A stretch of 64,000 bases of DNA, taken from positions 868,001 through 932,000 of the forward strand of contig NC_031499.1 of assembly GCF_000237925.1 (NCBI RefSeq), written 5' to 3'. A program made the translations under genes and the position numbers. Source of the DNA: Schistosoma mansoni. Taxonomy: Eukaryota; Platyhelminthes; Trematoda; Strigeidida; Schistosomatidae. The notes below the pieces were generated by a model. The model was not told the origin of the DNA. It did no database searches and saw only the letters and a list, made by a program, of their open reading frames with translations. Of the stretch, positions 59,267 through 64,000 are shown one piece after another (position 1 is the first letter of the stretch; every line of letters starts with the position of its first letter).

Positions 59267-61429
59267 GCAGCTGTACTGCCTGTGTGCATATAAGCAGAAA
59301 AAAGTAAAGCGTTCACAGAAATCTGAACAAGTACACAGATGACAGAAAAACCAGAACTAAAATAATACACAAAGAGATACTGTAAACAGAACATAAAGGT
59401 TTATGAAATTTGCATTTCTTGGTTGAGCACTGTAAGCTTAATCACAAAAGTAGATAGGAATGTGTAAATGATATCAAGGAAGGAAAAGGGTAACAACCTC
59501 GACAGAAGGAACTCACGTTAAGCGAATGAAAAGTGCTCCAAGATAATAGGAATGCAGGTCACGGATAAGATAAATTATAAAAACAGTAAACAATATAATA
59601 GTATGAAATAGATTTATATAGACGAATAAAACGGAAATCGATAGATAAGTAACTTATGAACATCACACTCCAGGAAAAATGTATACTGTGTTGATAAGAG
59701 TAAAGATGAAAAGAGTTGTTGCATCAGAATGCAAATATCTTTAGTGATTATAAGGTTATTCAGTCTAATAATAAGATAGATTAAAGGAAGTTACACAAAA
59801 ATGTGCATATGCATGGTCTTTTGATTATGTAGAGGTTGAATATGCAAATTTTATTTGTCTGTCACGTACATAAACGCATACAACAGAGTTTTAAAAAATT
59901 TTCTAATAAATAAACAACAGACGTGTAAATAATGAAGTGAGGACATAGTAGTTGCAACAAACATTCTAGACATTCTGTGAAATTGTGAACAGTTGAGTTA
60001 TTCATCAGTGTATAATAGATGTCTTTTCATTTTTGTAAACCACACTAATAATAATTTCTCTACCTCTAGACATATTATTATCTTTTGTTTTATTAAGTGC
60101 TCACTGATTAGACAAACGAGATGCTGAAATCAGGAGATTTTACATTGTTAGTTATATACAAACAATGATTAAGAAAGAACCTGATCACAGAAACTAATCG
60201 ACAAAACAAAGAAAAATAAATTGCTTTTTGTTAAACAATTTTTGCCACATCCATTGTCATTGTAAAAGAATTAATACACAGAACAGGAATAATAACAGAA
60301 TAATTGTGATGAACATGTGGGAATGAGAAGAAATGATACACATATCATATGTATAGATTAATAGTTTTGATAAAAACGGGATGAGAAAAGAGGTTGTCAA
60401 ACGTGAAAAAGAACACATGTGGAACAATAAAGTCGGTAGGATGTAAAGACATAAAAGTAGACACTCTAATTTAAGAAAAAACAACGGAATGAATCAGTAG
60501 TCATATATATATGGGTATGAATTAAATGCATTTCATCGTATTTTTATTTTGCTGAGAAAGTACTCGTGTATATGCACGCAACGGGTGATATATATATATA
60601 TATCTTTTCAAAAATCAAAAAGTTATAAATAAGGGTTGATTTCTGCTTTATATTGTTAATACGAGTCAAATTCCCGTGTGGTTTAAACAAAACATCGCCG
60701 CTTCATAAAGATAAATATACCAGTATTGACTGTTAAATAATAAAGGTAAGAGAAAAACGACTTAATTGAATAACATCGAATTTTAATGTTTGACCCAGTT
60801 TCAACAACAAAATCAGATAAATTTTCACATTCAATGAAAGCAAATATATATGTATTTGTTATGGCGCGCGACTAGCTTTTATCCTTTTTCTTCTATGTTT
60901 ATGCAAGAGTTTAACACTGACATTGGCCTTGTTGATTTTGTTGTTGCTGTTGAGGTTTATCGGTCAATCGATTACCTAATTTTATCAAGTAGAAAAAGAC
61001 AATTAGTTTATGATAACAATATGAAAGTAAATCTTTGGAAATGGAGGAAAGCCAATTAAGTGTTTTGGTAGTAAACAATGTCAGATAGTCAGCAGTAACA
61101 TAGAGATTAGTGAATACATATGTCACACCGTAATAACACAGAGACGAAACTATCAAAACAAATAACAGAGTAGAAGTAATAAAAGTATCAGTCGAAGTAG
61201 AAAAGTTTGAACTTATATAACGGGACATGAGAACGAATTCCCAGGCGATTTCAAACCATGGAGACAATATGCAGTTCCCTTCTACTCCACATGATAGCAA
61301 CAGAGTACTCAGAATTATTTGTCGTACACTTTTTTTCTTCCTATACTATATCCTTATAAACAAACTTTCTTTATATACTACCACCACTAAATTAATTACT
61401 TCTATGAATCCGGTGTTCATCTTGTTGTG

Positions 61430-61700
61430 CTAACTAGGTATGGCAACTTGGACCGATGCATATATGTGCCTGGTCCTACGTTGTAGCTGACTGACTGTCG
61501 TACACCTTTAACGTTTCCTAGTGGGGTTCGAACACGTCTCTTACAATTAGCAGAAGTTATATAGGTTCGAACTAACAACGTAGCCTTCGTACTCACGGAA
61601 AATCGAGACATTCTTATAGTAACGGCAGGTGCACAAAATCTGATAGTGATAAACGGTGTGCCACGTGCTAAGCACCCAACCAACTACTTGGGTGAGAACA
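61430..61700 (-). repeat. Interspersed repeat with tRNA-like B boxes
   Basis: On the minus strand TTAGTTCGAACCTATA and GTGTTCGAACCCCACT both contain a Pol III B-box core (GTTCGAACC). The part near 61440-61500 resembles 24235-24290. This suggests a tRNA-derived repeat family, but no full tRNA fold or second full copy is visible. Confidence 0.4.
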
Positions 61701-62509
61701 TAAGAGTGAACAAGAAAGTGTACTAGGCTACCGAATAAAATGTACAAATACTCATTCATACATATATACCACACTATCCTCAGGAAATTGACCCATTTCA
61801 TAGCCAATGAAATGTACTCGCCTTCTAGGTCACTTCTGATTGCCATCGACTGAACTTTTCATTCGGCTACGTCTGATTGGCTCTCCATATCATTCTTATC
61901 TTCTTCTTGATCAGGTAAGGCTCAACAAACAACTTTACTTATTATTATTACTATTATTTCAGTGTTTTTGAGCAGGATGGTGTTATCGTGATGCTTTCAT
62001 TATCTTTCTCGACACCATCGGTACACAACTCCATAAGGAGTTACTAAGATTTCTCCTCAATTGACTAGCTGTTTGTTTTGTTGACCTAGAATCTAGTTAG
62101 TAGTTATCCATTAGTGTTTTTATCGTTTTCACCTATGGTTTGATCTCTGACCATGGAGTTGTACATCTTCCTTAGTGGTTGATAGGTTGATTCAATTTTG
62201 ATAGATCTATTGACTGATATGTTAGTGGAGTGCTAAACCTCTAAAAAATATCTGGCTTATTTTGCTTCCTCTGTCCAGTATTTGGATGTTTTCCCAATCA
62301 AAACCATATTCACACACACACACACTGATATGAGAGAAGCTATGTTGTGGCGTTGAACTGGTACCTGTTGTTCACATAGAGGTAGATGAAGCGGTAGCGC
62401 ATCAATCAATCAAACATCAACTTATTCACCAGGTATCGAGTATAAGGCACACTCTCAGTGTGTGAGGACCAACTATGTTACCCGGTTGTCCAAGCCAAGG
62501 TAGATGGAG
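61701..62509. other. No gene recognised
   Basis: AT-rich with a short (CA) run at about 62313. Nothing assigned. Confidence 0.5.
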
Positions 62510-64000
62510 TGAGGCGTTGTTGAATAGGTGAATTGAGTCCTTTTTAAAGGTGGGGACAACTACCGAATTATTCTACGATATTGGAACACCCTCGAATTGC
62601 CAGACCTATATAAATAACTTAGTCACTTCTATAACCAGAAAGTCTATAAAGGGACGGAGGTAAGTCATTTGGGCCTGCTGATTTGTTGCACTTCAAGAGT
62701 TGGAGTCCCTTGAGGACTTCCGTCTCGTTAGGTGAATTAGTCGTCGCGGACCATAGGGGGTAGGACAGTCTGATTGATGATGCTGGGACAGCAGATCAGT
62801 TGAACCGCTTTTCGATAAACTCTGTTAATCGTCCAGGACGCCGATAGATGCTATTGATTGGCATTCCGTCATCTTCACAGATCGTTTCACTCACACCAGA
62901 CTTCTTGCTGCCAGTGGCTCGGATGAGTTGGAAGAGCTTCCGGCAGTTGCCAGATGCAGCTGCTGCTTCCATCTCATTAGCACGCTACGACCACCAGGCT
63001 TCTCGGTCTTTACGCAAGCTTTGCCCAATTACATTTCGTAATTCTTCGTTTGTGGCCAAACTCACAGTCACACGGAGTAGACCGATGGGATTCAATGAGT
63101 CATAAGGAGTCTGAAGAAACCCAGTTCTTATAAGCGGGACGTTTCGCGAAGCCGCAAGTGACTTTACTCGCCATTTTCGTGGCGTCACGTAATCGCAAGC
63201 AATGCCCATCTATACTTTTCCGTGGGATGGTAGATAGCCTTGATATTTAGCTGCGACACGAGCTGCAACCAATTTACTGACATCGATCCGTTTAGGACGA
63301 TGAATTTGTTGACCACTGGAAAGTGAGGTAAGATTAGCGCAAATAAGGGCATGGTCAGAGTCCAGATAGGTACTCCAAAAGGAGACGCAGTCTTGTACGC
63401 AACCACGCCAGTGGCGGCTGATCTAGATGTGATTAACCTGAGTCCGGGGTCGAGACGCAGAGGGAGGAGGCCAGGTGATGACTGTACTGGTAGTTAGTGC
63501 CAGCCAGAAACAGGTTTTGGACTGTGAACAGTTGCAGTAGACGGTCCCTGTTATCTGACCTGTGACCAACAAATCCCTATCGGCCATCCAAACGACTCCC
63601 TTATATGTCTAGACGCCCAACCTGAGCATTCAAGTCTCCTGCTGGTACTACAATATCTGTCGAACGCACTTTCTGTAGAACTGTTAACTGATGGTAAAAC
63701 TTATCCTTGATCGCATTCGGATTGCCGTCTGTCGGAGCATAGGCGGAGATGACTAAAAGACATAGTTCCTCACACCGATTTCTTCTCAACTTGAGGGAGC
63801 CTTCTAATCTAACAGCACAAAACCGACTGTTAATGAGGGTTCAATCGGTCAGTGCTGCCTCAGCTCTAGAACTTAGTGCGATACCAAAGCCAGAAAAACC
63901 AGACGAAGGTACCACAGGGTCCCTGGATCAATGCATGTGAAACAAGCTTTTCGAAGCGATAGATACAGTGTGAATTTGTAGTACTTCACTAGTCTTAAAC
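62510..64000 (-). mobile_element. LINE D (family of A-C), endonuclease and linker, runs off the window
   Basis: On the minus strand, 63960 to about 63290 is the endonuclease (for example 63789-63601: LCLLVISAYAPTDGNPNAIK and STDIVVPAGDLNAQVGRLD, with G-D-L-N). 63209-62850 is the linker (NPIGLLRVTVSLATNEEL, GQSLRKDREAWWS). 62800-62515 is the start of the RT region, where the copy is cut (matching 4600-4840 of element A). Frames are interrupted by shifts. The 5' end lies beyond 64000. Confidence 0.8.

Larger units (their letters stand above)
57736..61429. other. Very AT-rich DNA, no gene recognised
   Basis: Contains TA microsatellites (see separate entries) and only low-complexity open frames such as 60257-60484 and 60911-61300, which have no family resemblance. 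Confidence 0.5.

Noticed and set aside
60257-61300. Minus-strand hydrophobic frames that could suggest membrane proteins
   Set aside because: They arise from AT-rich low-complexity DNA, with no splice sites, start context or family pattern supporting them.
57736-62300. CRISPR, operon or bacterial-type systems
   Set aside because: No spaced direct repeats or prokaryotic gene arrangement anywhere in the window; all features are those of a eukaryotic genome.

Overview
The window looks like nuclear DNA of a blood fluke (Schistosoma or a close digenean). It is AT-rich, contains only two host genes built from short exons and kilobase introns, includes introns of 34-38 bp, and is filled with the repeat classes typical of schistosomes: non-LTR retrotransposons of more than one clade, tRNA-like SINEs, a Penelope-like element, gypsy-type LTR debris and a hammerhead-ribozyme-like repeat. 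Species is not resolved from the sequence.

Layout. (1) 1.5-16.6 kb, plus strand: the 3' part of a multi-PDZ scaffold gene (PATJ/MPDZ/INAD-like), seven exons carrying four PDZ or PDZ-like units; its 5' end lies left of the window. Its introns hold a LINE (3.2-5.96 kb, minus), a SINE (6.1-6.5 kb), a 5S rRNA sequence fused to a SINE/LINE tail (about 10.0-10.26 kb), an 843-bp Penelope-like insertion with a 13-bp target duplication (11.67-12.51 kb) and a LINE relic (14 kb). (2) 16.6-19.3 kb: convergent intergenic space with a degenerate hammerhead-like repeat. (3) 19.28-43.17 kb, minus strand: a nearly complete gene for the phosphoinositide phosphatase Sac1 (SACM1L), ten coding exons placed by splice sites, reading phase and family similarity; only the short first coding exon is missing. 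The three 5'-most visible introns are 34, 38 and 35 bp, the later ones 1.3-8.6 kb and full of LINEs, SINEs and a MITE. (4) 43.2-64 kb: no recognisable host gene; fragments of gypsy-type LTR elements (protease, RNase H, integrase), a CR1/jockey-like LINE end, SINEs, microsatellites and, at the right edge, another LINE.

The points most worth a second look are the 5S-headed SINE-like unit sharing its 3' tail with the local LINE and the tRNA-headed SINE; the Penelope-like insertion whose two arms form a near-perfect 327-bp inverted repeat; and a 2.7-kb near-identical direct duplication (24.67-27.41 and 38.64-41.38 kb) inside SACM1L introns, whose two copies are truncated reciprocally and bracket three coding exons. 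The two host genes converge but have unrelated functions (cell-polarity or junction scaffold, and ER/Golgi PI4P turnover). All similarity statements are from reading the sequence; no database search was run.
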